A DNA stretch of 28,790 bases from positions 1 to 28,790 of IMG/VR virus record IMGVR_UViG_3300027320_000040. One strand, written 5' to 3'. The first letter of the stretch is position 1. Every line of letters starts with the position of its first letter. Shown in pieces: positions 7,886 through 14,923 of the stretch. The DNA comes from a virus. The notes under the pieces were generated by a model that was not told the origin of the DNA, did no database searches, and saw only the letters and a program-made list of their open reading frames with translations. A program made the position numbers and the translations under genes.

Positions 7886-9663
7886 GCGTAGGTGGCGGTC
7901 TGCCGGTTAGTCCACGCGACATTGGTCGCCTTTGACGTTAAAATAATCGCTCCATTTGAAACGTTAGTCATCATTTTTGTGATTGTCCATTTTGCTACAC
8001 TGGAGGCTGATCCACTGGCAGGAATATCTGAGTTTAAGAGTTTTCCGTAGTAGTAAATATGGACTTGAGTTGCTCCGTAAGAGGAGAAACCAGACTGCAT
8101 TTCAAATGCGTGAATGTAGTTGCTTGGATCGCGCTGGGTGGATGGCGAGTAAAGGCCAAGGGCGACAACTACGATTTTCGACCCATTGGGTATGGCTACT
8201 GAAAACGTGATCGTGCCAGCGCCTTGGTTGACAAGGTAGTCGGTGGTGGGTTCTTGCGTGACTCCATTTATTGTCACAATGACATGGTTCGGATCGCTCG
8301 ACTTGAGGCCGGTGATTGTAAATGTCTTAGCGACCCCATTGCCCGCGAGTGTCGTCTTGGCGCTGGAAATTAACCCCGATTGCGGGAGGACAAAGCTGAG
8401 AGTCTGATTCGGTGATGTGCCGCTGATGGTGGCAGAAGCGACCCCCGTAGTGACCGTCCCGATGGAAAGCGTATTAGCTGGGCCTTGAATGCCTGTCGTT
8501 CCTGCCGTCCCTGCTGGGCCTTGAATGCCTTGGTCTCCCTTCGGGATGGTGAAGGAGAGGATACGGTTCTCTGGAGTTCCTGTCGTGGCAACATTAGCTT
8601 GTGTGCCAGCCGCCCCAGTAGTGGTCGTTCCGATGGCAACCGTTCCTGATGGGCCTTGAGGTAGACCGAAGTTGAGGACAGCGGTGTCGTTTGCGCCCGT
8701 GTTCGTGACCGTAGGGGGTGACCCCGATGGGAGGTTCGTGACCGTTCCCACGGTGACGAGGAGCGAGGGGTAGCTGACGCCACCAGCAGGACCACCACCC
8801 GAAGACTGCGAGGCATCGATGCCATCGCCGCCATTGCGGGAGGAGACAAGCTTGCTGCTCATCCAAGCGGGCTTGATTCGACCCTTGCGTTCGGTCGAGT
8901 CCCGGCGGATGGCTGGGCTTTTGGCAAGGGAATCGCTGTCTTTGGCAAGGAGGATCGCCTTGGCGGCATCGCCAGTGAGCGGAATGGCAAGCTTCGATGC
9001 GAGATTGGCCGTGAGCAGGTCAATGAATAACGAGTCAAACAATGTGACATCGGTGACCTTGCGGACGTATTCCAGCGTGATGGCCTTGCCTAACCAGACA
9101 TCCCAGTCGGTTGTCCATCCCGTGGTGACGCCGGGTTGTTTGGTCGTGCCTGCAACGAGGCAGCGGTAGACGACTCCGTTATTGGAGACGGCATTGCCGA
9201 CCTCGTAGGATCGGTCTACGACCCATGCAGGCGTGCCGGAATCGGCGTTGCTGAGAACGAAATTGCCAGCTACCTCCCATGAGGAATCGCCGGTGGAATA
9301 GTCGTAGTCGTTGACCCGGAAGACCCGCAGGCAGTCGGACGGGATCGCAAAGCGATAACTCCATTTGTACTCTGGTCGAGGCAGGGTCTCGATGACGGTC
9401 CCGCTCTTCATGGCCCACGTCCACGATCCGGCGAGGAGCATGGCATCGCGCACCTGTGGGTAGAGCGACTTCGCGAGGAGCATCGCCTGCGAGGAGGGAC
9501 CGAACTGCTCGGCAGTCCCGACCCGTAGGATCGCTTGGCGACAGAGTTCGTCCTCGGTGAGGATAGACGATGGACGCGAGGAGGCACGGGTCTCGACCGC
9601 ATTTTTCAATGCCGTCTTGCCCGCGAGGAACTGGAGTTCCTTGAATAACTCCTCGGACTTCAT
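7882..9663 (-). CDS. Tail tubular protein A domain fused to collagen-like fibre
   Basis: 593 residues in three parts. Residues 1-270 are an adaptor (T7 gp11-like) module: an N-terminal linker (MKSEELFKELQFL) identical to that of the upstream gene, then ELCRQAILRVGTAEQF, a W-T-W-A core, SYRFAIPSDCLRVFRVN and LASKLAIPLTGD. It also holds an insertion with Y-E-V-G-N-A-V ... V-Y-R-C-L ... W, like a small carbohydrate-binding module. Residues 290-430 hold three repeats of about 45 residues with the pattern V/I-G-T-V/T-T ... L-x-F-x-L/I-P-x-G, interspersed with collagen-like GPSG and GDQGIQGPAG. Residues 430-593 are a beta-rich tip ending W-T-N-R-Q-T-A-T-Y-A. The ATG follows the upstream TAA directly. 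A receptor-binding fibre covalently attached to the adaptor ring is the natural reading. The fusion is unusual, as T7 fibres are separate chains. Confidence 0.8.
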   Translation of the reverse strand: MKSEELFKELQFLAGKTALKNAVETRASSRPSSILTEDELCRQAILRVGTAEQFGPSSQAMLLAKSLYPQVRDAMLLAGSWTWAMKSGTVIETLPRPEYKWSYRFAIPSDCLRVFRVNDYDYSTGDSSWEVAGNFVLSNADSGTPAWVVDRSYEVGNAVSNNGVVYRCLVAGTTKQPGVTTGWTTDWDVWLGKAITLEYVRKVTDVTLFDSLFIDLLTANLASKLAIPLTGDAAKAILLAKDSDSLAKSPAIRRDSTERKGRIKPAWMSSKLVSSRNGGDGIDASQSSGGGPAGGVSYPSLLVTVGTVTNLPSGSPPTVTNTGANDTAVLNFGLPQGPSGTVAIGTTTTGAAGTQANVATTGTPENRILSFTIPKGDQGIQGPAGTAGTTGIQGPANTLSIGTVTTGVASATISGTSPNQTLSFVLPQSGLISSAKTTLAGNGVAKTFTITGLKSSDPNHVIVTINGVTQEPTTDYLVNQGAGTITFSVAIPNGSKIVVVALGLYSPSTQRDPSNYIHAFEMQSGFSSYGATQVHIYYYGKLLNSDIPASGSASSVAKWTITKMMTNVSNGAIILTSKATNVAWTNRQTATYA

Positions 9664-11310
9664 TTATTGGCGAGGCGCTGCGGTGGGTTGAGATTCCATG
9701 AGTTGGGAAAGCTTCATAGCCAAGGTGACCGTGAGCATGTTCGTGAATACCGGCGGGAACTTGGTCGCATCGGAAACGATGGCGGTGGATTCCAGTTGGA
9801 TGGTCGGAGTGAAGTTGGTGTGGATGTAGCCGGAAACGATTTCCCATTGGCCAAAGTTCTCGTCCTCATCGACGCCATTGACGCGAAGGACTTTGATAGT
9901 TGAGGCAGGAAGGGCATATCGCTTGGCGTAACCGAAGGCCGGAGGCGCGGCGTCTGCTGCCAAGGTTGTTTGCGAGCGTGCAAACTGCCAGTCGAAGTCG
10001 GCGAGGAGTTCATTGCGAGTCTGATCGAATAGCGATGTCGCGATAGACATCGGCTCGCCATACGGCTTGAAGACATCGGCACTTCCCACCCGGAGGATGG
10101 CTTGGCGGCAGATTTCCGAGACCGAGTTGGCCGAGGTGGTCAAGCGGGGTTTCGCGGATTTCTCGATCAGAATTTTCACGCTGGGGCGTTGCATGGTCTC
10201 CATTGCCACGGTCGTCATGGCGGCGACGAGATCACCACTGCCAGTCAGCGGTAGAGCTATCTTCGATGCGATGCGAGCGATGAGCGCCTCGATAAATGGC
10301 GCGGGAAATGCAGTCACGTCAGTGATATGAGCGGTGTAATCGATCACAATCGGAGCGCCGATATCCGTGTGGAGGAATCCCCCCATGATTTCCCATTGGC
10401 CAAAGTTCTCGGTGGTATCGATGTTGTTGACTCGGAGAACTTGAATCACATCGGTCGGCAGGGTGTATTTCTTCGTGTACCCTTGTGTTGGTGCGGTCCC
10501 AACGAGGAGCGTGACTTGTTTTTTCGCGAAGGCCCAAGGCGCATCGGAGAGGAGTTCTTCCAGCGTGTGATCGTAGAAAGAATTCGCAAAGACCATCGGT
10601 TGGCCTTTTAAAGTATCGATGGACCCAAGGCGCATGATGGCCTGCTTGCAAATCTGCGAGCGGTTCACAATGGTGTTCGTTGAGGAGGCGTCTGCGACAG
10701 AAGTGATTTCCCGTTGCAGTGCTGGACGAGCAATCAAGCTTTCCATCTCCTTCATTGCCGCTATCGCTTGATCGCCTGCGCCAAGTGCCATGGAGAGCTT
10801 GTAGGCGAGCCGCACCACGACCATTTCGATGAAGATCGCTGGGAAGGTGGTGTCGGCAGGAACTGCGATGTAATCCACCGAGATCGGGGAAACAAGATTG
10901 GTGTGGATGGAGGAACCGACCAGTTCCCATGTGCCGAAGTTCTCCGTGGAATCAATGCCATTGACGCGCAGAATCTTGATGGCCCCTGTTGGGCTTGCGT
11001 ATTTGAAATCGTACCCGAATGAAAGAGGGGTTGAAGTGATGCCCGATGCCTGCATGCGGGCGAAGCGCCAATCGTAGTCGGAAAGGATTTCGTTGACCGT
11101 CTGTCCGTAGAACTTGGCCGCGAAGACAAAGGGTTGCCCTTGCTGCTTGAATGTGTCGGCGCTGCCGACCCGCATGACCGCTTGCCGGATGATCTCCGCT
11201 GCGGTCGTGGTGAGAGTGCCAGAGTAGTTTGCGACTGCCTCGACTGCCTCAAGGAGAGCAGGCTTGGACATGAGGAATTGCAGTTCTTTGAAGAGTTCTT
11301 CGGATTTCAT
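9664..11310 (-). CDS. Triple-module tail tubular protein A
   Basis: 548 residues built from three tandem copies of a gp11-like adaptor module, starting near residues 38, 217 and 394. Each copy has the same order: I/E-I-x-R/K-Q-A-I/V-M/L-R-V/L-G-S, a F-A-x-x-F-Y/F helix, D-x-x-W-x-F-A-R/K, Y-x-x-K-Y-x-L/S-P-x-x-x-I-x-V/I-L-R-V-N-x-I/V-D, N-F-G-x-W-E-I/L, I/L-H-T-N/D, and a C-terminal L-A-x-K-L-S/A/P helix. The module linkers contain P-A/S-L/V ... like the N-terminal MKSEELFKELQFLMSKPAL, so the gene begins inside what was a linker. A single gp11 is about 200 residues and forms a 12-subunit ring below the portal. The ATG at 11310 overlaps the stop of the two-module gene as ATGA. Confidence 0.85.
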   Translation of the reverse strand: MKSEELFKELQFLMSKPALLEAVEAVANYSGTLTTTAAEIIRQAVMRVGSADTFKQQGQPFVFAAKFYGQTVNEILSDYDWRFARMQASGITSTPLSFGYDFKYASPTGAIKILRVNGIDSTENFGTWELVGSSIHTNLVSPISVDYIAVPADTTFPAIFIEMVVVRLAYKLSMALGAGDQAIAAMKEMESLIARPALQREITSVADASSTNTIVNRSQICKQAIMRLGSIDTLKGQPMVFANSFYDHTLEELLSDAPWAFAKKQVTLLVGTAPTQGYTKKYTLPTDVIQVLRVNNIDTTENFGQWEIMGGFLHTDIGAPIVIDYTAHITDVTAFPAPFIEALIARIASKIALPLTGSGDLVAAMTTVAMETMQRPSVKILIEKSAKPRLTTSANSVSEICRQAILRVGSADVFKPYGEPMSIATSLFDQTRNELLADFDWQFARSQTTLAADAAPPAFGYAKRYALPASTIKVLRVNGVDEDENFGQWEIVSGYIHTNFTPTIQLESTAIVSDATKFPPVFTNMLTVTLAMKLSQLMESQPTAAPRQ

Positions 11311-12323
11311 TGGGCAGGTGTGCTGTGCGTTTGGACTATGCTATTGAGTTTGATGGCGAGAGTGACGGTGAGGATGTGCGTGAAAATGGGTGGGAACTTG
11401 GAGGGGTCGGTGATTTTGCTGGTGTAGTCCAACGTGATCGGGGTCGTCAGATTGGTATGGATAAATGTTCCAACGACTTCCCATGTTGCCGAATTCTCGG
11501 AGTCATCGATGTTGTTGACCCGGATGATCTGCCCCGTCCCTGCGGGGATCGCGTAGCGGTAGAGGTAACCGGAGCCAGTTGCAGGAGGATTCCCATCTTT
11601 TGTAATTGGGAGTTGGGCGCGAGTGAACGACCACTGGAAGTCGGCGAGGAGTTCGTCGCGGGTGACCTCGTAGAACGACTGAGCGAGTGCCATGGGTTCG
11701 CCGAAGGGTTCAAACAGATTGGCACTGCCGACACGCAAGATCGCTTGCCTGCAAATCTCAGTCGCGGTCAGTGTGCCTGCGGTGATGCGTGCATTTTGCG
11801 TCTTCTCCGTGGCATTGGCGAAGGCAGGCTTGCCGAGCATGGCCATGTAGAGTTCCACGGTCTGCTTGAAGAGGTCTTTACTGCCGGTGAGTGGCATGGC
11901 AAGGACGCCTGCGAGCTTGACGGCAAGAAGCTCAGTGAAGATCGCAGGATACTTGCTGGCGTCCGTGATGTTGGCGATGTAGTCCAACGTTACTGGAGAA
12001 ACGAAATTGGTTTGGAGATAAGTGCCGAGGATTTCCCATTGTCCGAAATTTTCACTCTCGTCGATGTTCGCGACACGGAGTGAGCGGATGTAATCGCTGG
12101 GTAGAGCGTACTGGTAGGTGTAACCACCGAGCGGGGTCGTGGCGCTGGTGAGGTTGACCTGCTTGCGGCAGAACTGCCAATCGAACTCAGCTTGGAGTTC
12201 AGCGACCGTCTGCGTGTAGAAGAGCGTGCAATACTGCGCCTGCGCGGTCGCATCGGCGAGGGTGGTGATACGGGAATCACCTAGTCGAGCGAGAGCGAGG
12301 TTGCAGATGTGAACGTCCGTCAT
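11307..12323 (-). CDS. Double-module tail tubular protein A
   Basis: 338 residues. Module 1 (1-180) has the classic start of gp11-type adaptors (ICNLALARLGDSRITTLAD), followed by FDWQFCRKQ, YQYALPSDYIRSLRVANID, FGQWEILG and LAGVLAMPLTGS. A linker DLFKQTVELYMAMLGKPAF leads to module 2 (about 185-338; ICRQAILRVGSANLF, FQWSFTRAQ, YRYAIPAGTGQIIRVNNID, TWEVVGTFIHTN, LAIKLN). The linker matches the first residues of the two downstream genes. This is the first gene of the three-gene adaptor array. It follows the capsid gene and its terminator, so it may need its own promoter, or read-through. Confidence 0.86.
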   Translation of the reverse strand: MTDVHICNLALARLGDSRITTLADATAQAQYCTLFYTQTVAELQAEFDWQFCRKQVNLTSATTPLGGYTYQYALPSDYIRSLRVANIDESENFGQWEILGTYLQTNFVSPVTLDYIANITDASKYPAIFTELLAVKLAGVLAMPLTGSKDLFKQTVELYMAMLGKPAFANATEKTQNARITAGTLTATEICRQAILRVGSANLFEPFGEPMALAQSFYEVTRDELLADFQWSFTRAQLPITKDGNPPATGSGYLYRYAIPAGTGQIIRVNNIDDSENSATWEVVGTFIHTNLTTPITLDYTSKITDPSKFPPIFTHILTVTLAIKLNSIVQTHSTPAQ

Positions 12324-12343
12324 TGAAGCAGTTTGAGAGAGTT

Positions 12344-12378
12344 AAAAAAGTGGGTGGCAGACATTGTCCCGGTCTGCC
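12344..12378 (-). terminator. Rho-independent-type terminator after major capsid gene
   Basis: On the coding strand, 15 nt after the capsid stop, a 7-bp perfect stem (GGCAGAC / GTCTGCC) closes a 9-nt loop. A T6 run follows after a 6-nt gap. It lies between the capsid and the adaptor genes, where many podoviruses have a partial terminator that boosts capsid over tail genes. Confidence 0.75.
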
Positions 12379-12393
12379 AGCGGGGTGCTTGAA

Positions 12394-13299
12394 TTAAGCT
12401 TCGTCGCAAGCGATCTCGACGACCTTCTTCTCTTCCATGCGGACAGCGGCGAGGCTGGCAACGGAGCGGATTTGAAGGGAGTGCGAGAGGTCCGTGCGGA
12501 CGTCCATGTGAGTCTTCAGTCCACGCTCGGCCAAGATCACGCCCGACTTGACGTAGGCGTAGCAGGAACGAACGGTGGAGACTTTGCCGAGGAGTTGGCT
12601 GCGGCGGAATTTGAATCCCATGAAGGTATTCAAAGCCCCGTCCACCAAGGCGCGAACGCTGTTGTAGTCTTGGCTTGTGACTTCAATCGTGCGGAGCAGG
12701 TCTTGAAGTTGTTTGGCCGAGACCACAATGATGCGCTCCTCTTCCTCGTCAATTTCGTTGCTGTCGAAGAGGAACTTCGCAGCGCGGAGCTTGGCAATGG
12801 TGAGACCGCTGTTGGCAGCAGTGCCGGATTCCACATAGTTGACAGGGACCTTCTGGCCTGCTGGCAATGCGGTGGCCGTTGTGCCGGTCGTGCCTGTGAA
12901 GGCCGTGCCGCCGAGAGCGCCGATGATGATCGAGTCGCATGTACGAGCATAAGCTTGAGCGTGCGATTGGATGATCGGGGATGTCGGAAGGACAACCTCG
13001 CCGAGGAGTTGCTCATCCCATTCGTCTACGAGCTTGGCGCAGTCGTATTGTGTGGGGCGAATCCAACGCTTGGCCATCGCTTGATCGGAGATACGGGTGT
13101 CCTTAGAACGATCCGTGATCTGAGTCATCGAGGTTGCGTCGATTTGATTGTAGGATTTTTCCTTACCTTCGATTGAATCGATGGTGACGTATTCTTTCAG
13201 CTTGCTGTTCTTTTGCTGAACGAGGTGTTTCCAGTTGCTATCGAACTGGGTTGTGAAGTGATTTGGTACGTTCGTGAGAACGCCGTTTAAGTCGGCCAT
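12394..13299 (-). CDS. Major capsid protein
   Basis: 301 residues with the layout of a podoviral major capsid family: N-terminal HFTTQFDSNWKHLVQQKNSK and EYVTIDSIEGKEKSYNQID, then a conserved WIRPTQYDCAKLVDEWDE region, LPTSPIIQSHAQAYARTCDS, GGTAFTGTTGTTATALPAG, and a C-terminal half with LRAAKFLFDSNEIDEEEER and SCYAYVKSGVILAERG. The fold is expected to be HK97-like (family knowledge, not visible here). The gene sits downstream of scaffold and portal, has a good AAAGGA ribosome site, two copies of the 15-bp late motif and a tRNA in its leader region, and a terminator after it. All of this is consistent with a highly expressed unit. Confidence 0.88.
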   Translation of the reverse strand: MADLNGVLTNVPNHFTTQFDSNWKHLVQQKNSKLKEYVTIDSIEGKEKSYNQIDATSMTQITDRSKDTRISDQAMAKRWIRPTQYDCAKLVDEWDEQLLGEVVLPTSPIIQSHAQAYARTCDSIIIGALGGTAFTGTTGTTATALPAGQKVPVNYVESGTAANSGLTIAKLRAAKFLFDSNEIDEEEERIIVVSAKQLQDLLRTIEVTSQDYNSVRALVDGALNTFMGFKFRRSQLLGKVSTVRSCYAYVKSGVILAERGLKTHMDVRTDLSHSLQIRSVASLAAVRMEEKKVVEIACDEA

Positions 13300-13324
13300 T
13301 TTATTCCTTTAGTTGAGTTGGGTT

Positions 13325-13339
13325 GGTATCAGTCGAAAC
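13325..13339 (-). repeat. Late-gene motif copy, capsid leader
   Basis: Coding-strand GTTTCGACTGATACC, one base from consensus GTTTTGACTGATACC. It lies 25 nt before the capsid ATG; the capsid ribosome site lies between the motif and the start. Confidence 0.75.
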
Positions 13340-13352
13340 CGATGGATTTGTT

Positions 13353-13415
13353 CTGCTCCCTTCGCTCTCCGAGTGTCCCGTTTGGGGTCAGCGGCGGCGG
13401 GTAATTAGGGAGCAG
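13353..13415 (-). other. Inverted repeat in capsid leader
   Basis: The 9-bp arms CTGCTCCCT (13353-13361) and AGGGAGCAG (13407-13415) are perfect complements, 45 nt apart, between two copies of the 15-bp motif. The 195-nt stretch between capsid and tRNA holds no convincing gene. This could be a structured 5' leader or a small RNA. I see no U-tract. Confidence 0.45.
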
Positions 13416-13465
13416 GCTCAACAAGGAGGTGTCTGCTCTGACGCATTTACGTTTCAGCCCGATTT

Positions 13466-13480
13466 AGTATCAGTCAAAAC
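13466..13480 (-). repeat. Late-gene motif copy, downstream of the tRNA
   Basis: Coding-strand GTTTTGACTGATACT, one base from consensus. It begins 15 nt after the tRNA 3' end and is the only copy not close to a protein start (about 170 nt before capsid). Confidence 0.7.
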
Positions 13481-13495
13481 ATATTTTCAAAAATG

Positions 13496-13566
13496 TTGCG
13501 GGGCCGGGAGTCGAACCCGGAACTCAAGGGTATGGGCCTTGCAAGATACCTTTTCTCTACCCCGCG
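13496..13566 (-). tRNA. tRNA-Met(CAT), initiator-like, 71 nt
   Basis: A full cloverleaf folds on the minus strand: acceptor CGCGGGG/CCCCGCA, D arm GAGA-AAAGGTA-TCTT, anticodon arm CAAGG-CCCATAC-CCTTG, variable AGTT, T arm CCGGG-TTCGACT-CCCGG, discriminator A. Initiator hallmarks are seen: the unpaired C1.A72, the A11-U24 pair, and G30-C40 and G31-C39. Odd points: position 33 is C instead of the near-universal U, position 29 is A, the variable loop has 4 nt, and CCA is not encoded (AACAT follows). It starts 7 nt after the scaffold stop, in the middle of the head operon. Function as a translating tRNA is uncertain; it could also serve as an RNase P/Z processing point in the late mRNA. Confidence 0.85.
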
Positions 13567-13572
13567 AAATTG

Positions 13573-14439
13573 TTATCCCTGCTTGAGCAGTCCGGTCACC
13601 AGGGTCGCGGCCTCGCGGTCGCCCTCCATGTATCGCTTGTGCCAAGAGTTGTCGGGATTACTCATGATGTCCTTGGCGCGGGCCGAGCCGGTCATAAACT
13701 CTGAGCCACTCATCGAGCGCCCGACCTTGTCCTCGCTCATCATTTGCGCCATGCGAACGAATCCACGAACGACTTCGGGGTCCGCGAATCCTTGTGAGTT
13801 TGCATTGACTCCAGCGATCTTCGCGGCCTGCTTGGCGAGGCCGATGTTCTTGTCAAACTCCCCTCCCCACTCCTTCTTGAGGGTGTTCACTGCATCGACA
13901 TGCTGCTTTTCAATCTGCGCCTGCATGCCCTGCATTTTGAAATGCTCCATCCTTGCGTGTTCGGTCACTAGCGCCTTCATCGCGGAGGGCGGTATGTTGT
14001 GCTTGTGGGCGATCTCAGCGTAGTTTTTGACGTTGTTGTCATCCCACGTCATGCCCTCTGGGAGCGCATCGGGAGCGAATTTGTACTCGTCAATGGTATC
14101 GGGAACTCCGAGCGAACGACGAAATGCGGCGACCTCTTCGGGTGAGGATTTCTCATTCGGTACGCCAAGCTTTTTTCCAATCAGCGCATTCGCATTCGCC
14201 AGCGCCTTTGCCATGTCGGGAACGCTCTTGTATTTACTGAGCGTGTCTTTGTAGGCGGCGGAATCCTCCGGGAGGTTATTCGCCCAACCCTCGGCAAATG
14301 TGCCGTCCGGGTTGACGTAGCTTGTGGAGTGTTGCGTGGGTGCGGTGGATGTCTCCGTTGCGGCTGGCGCTTCGGCGTTGGTGGCGGCTCCTGTGTCGAG
14401 CAAACTCTGCTCGGAGGAGGTGTCGGTGGTGTCTTCCAT
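13573..14439 (-). CDS. Scaffold / capsid assembly protein
   Basis: 288 residues. The N-terminal 45 residues are disordered and acidic/Thr/Ala-rich, followed by DGTFAEGWANNLPEDSAAYK, the repeated pattern of podoviral scaffolds (fully G-x-F-x-x-x-W-x-x-x-L-P-E). Next come KSVPDMAKALANANALIGKK, VPDTIDEYKFAPDALPEGM and a long charged helix (about 165-205), then a C-terminal SGSEFMTGSARAKDIMSNPD ... HKRYMEGD segment. The high Ala/Glu/Lys content, absence of Cys and position between portal and capsid agree with a T7 gp9-type scaffold. The late motif lies just 4 nt upstream of the ATG, where a ribosome site would be expected; no Shine-Dalgarno is visible. Confidence 0.82.
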   Translation of the reverse strand: MEDTTDTSSEQSLLDTGAATNAEAPAATETSTAPTQHSTSYVNPDGTFAEGWANNLPEDSAAYKDTLSKYKSVPDMAKALANANALIGKKLGVPNEKSSPEEVAAFRRSLGVPDTIDEYKFAPDALPEGMTWDDNNVKNYAEIAHKHNIPPSAMKALVTEHARMEHFKMQGMQAQIEKQHVDAVNTLKKEWGGEFDKNIGLAKQAAKIAGVNANSQGFADPEVVRGFVRMAQMMSEDKVGRSMSGSEFMTGSARAKDIMSNPDNSWHKRYMEGDREAATLVTGLLKQG

Positions 14440-14443
14440 AAAT

Positions 14444-14458
14444 GGTATCAGTCAAAAC
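14444..14458 (-). repeat. Late-gene motif copy before scaffold gene
   Basis: Exact GTTTTGACTGATACC on the coding strand, between the stop of the 54-residue gene and the scaffold ATG (4 nt spacing). Confidence 0.85.
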
Positions 14459-14462
14459 AACC

Positions 14463-14627
14463 CTACTCTTCGGGGTGGTAGCCGAGATGGGTCTCGCGAC
14501 CGGCGTAGGTCTTTTGGAATTCCTCTGGGGCGTACTCGCGAAGCCACTCGACAAGCGCGATTGTCTTGTCTCCGAGCATGGGGTCCATATCGGGGCGGGG
14601 TGGGATGTCGGTGTTCTTCTTGCTCAT
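14463..14627 (-). CDS. 54-residue protein, unknown function
   Basis: A short frame from ATG 14627 to TAG 14463, starting MSKKNTDIPPRPDMDPMLGD and ending YAGRETHLGYHPEE, with a central amphipathic helix TIALVEWLREYAPEEFQK. Its ATG overlaps the TGA of the Bbp19-like gene as ATGA, which supports translation, and the late motif follows its stop. It is acidic, with no membrane segment. Probably a small head-region accessory protein; I do not recognise a family. Confidence 0.7.
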   Translation of the reverse strand: MSKKNTDIPPRPDMDPMLGDKTIALVEWLREYAPEEFQKTYAGRETHLGYHPEE

Positions 14628-14923
14628 CTTTTGATGACCTTGCGTTTGGGTGTTTCGATGTCGCCATCGGCAATGACAATGCGGCGAAGCATGGTCTCGA
14701 TGTGAATGAGAACTCCTCGCTGTCCATCGCGGAGTGCGGCGACCACGGGGTTGAAATCGTAGCCGGGTAGGAAGACCTGCGAGTCGGTCGCGAACTGATG
14801 CTTGATGTCAGCGATGATGAGAGCGCCATCTTTCGTGTTGAATACACGGTGGTAGGCATTGGTGAGGCGCTGGCGCTCACGCTCACGCTTGAGGGCGGCA
14901 GATTTGTCTTCGGGAGCCATCAT
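14624..14923 (-). CDS. Bbp19-like small protein downstream of portal
   Basis: 99 residues with a basic helix KRERERQRLTNAYHRVFNTK followed by DGALIIADIKHQF, then a loop and an amphipathic helix ALRDGQRGVLIHIETMLR. The order R-x-Y-x-R-V-F-x-T/S-x-x-G-x-x-I/V-L-x-D-L/I ... R-x-V-x-x-x-I is that of the small proteins named after Bordetella phage Bbp19, which typically lie next to the portal gene in podoviruses. The stop of the portal gene overlaps its start as ATGA. The role is unknown, presumably head assembly. Confidence 0.72.
   Translation of the reverse strand: MMAPEDKSAALKRERERQRLTNAYHRVFNTKDGALIIADIKHQFATDSQVFLPGYDFNPVVAALRDGQRGVLIHIETMLRRIVIADGDIETPKRKVIKR

Noticed and set aside
11310-13176. 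Long plus-strand frames opposite adaptor and capsid genes
   Set aside because: Shadows of strongly conserved minus-strand genes; no ribosome sites or plausible proteins.
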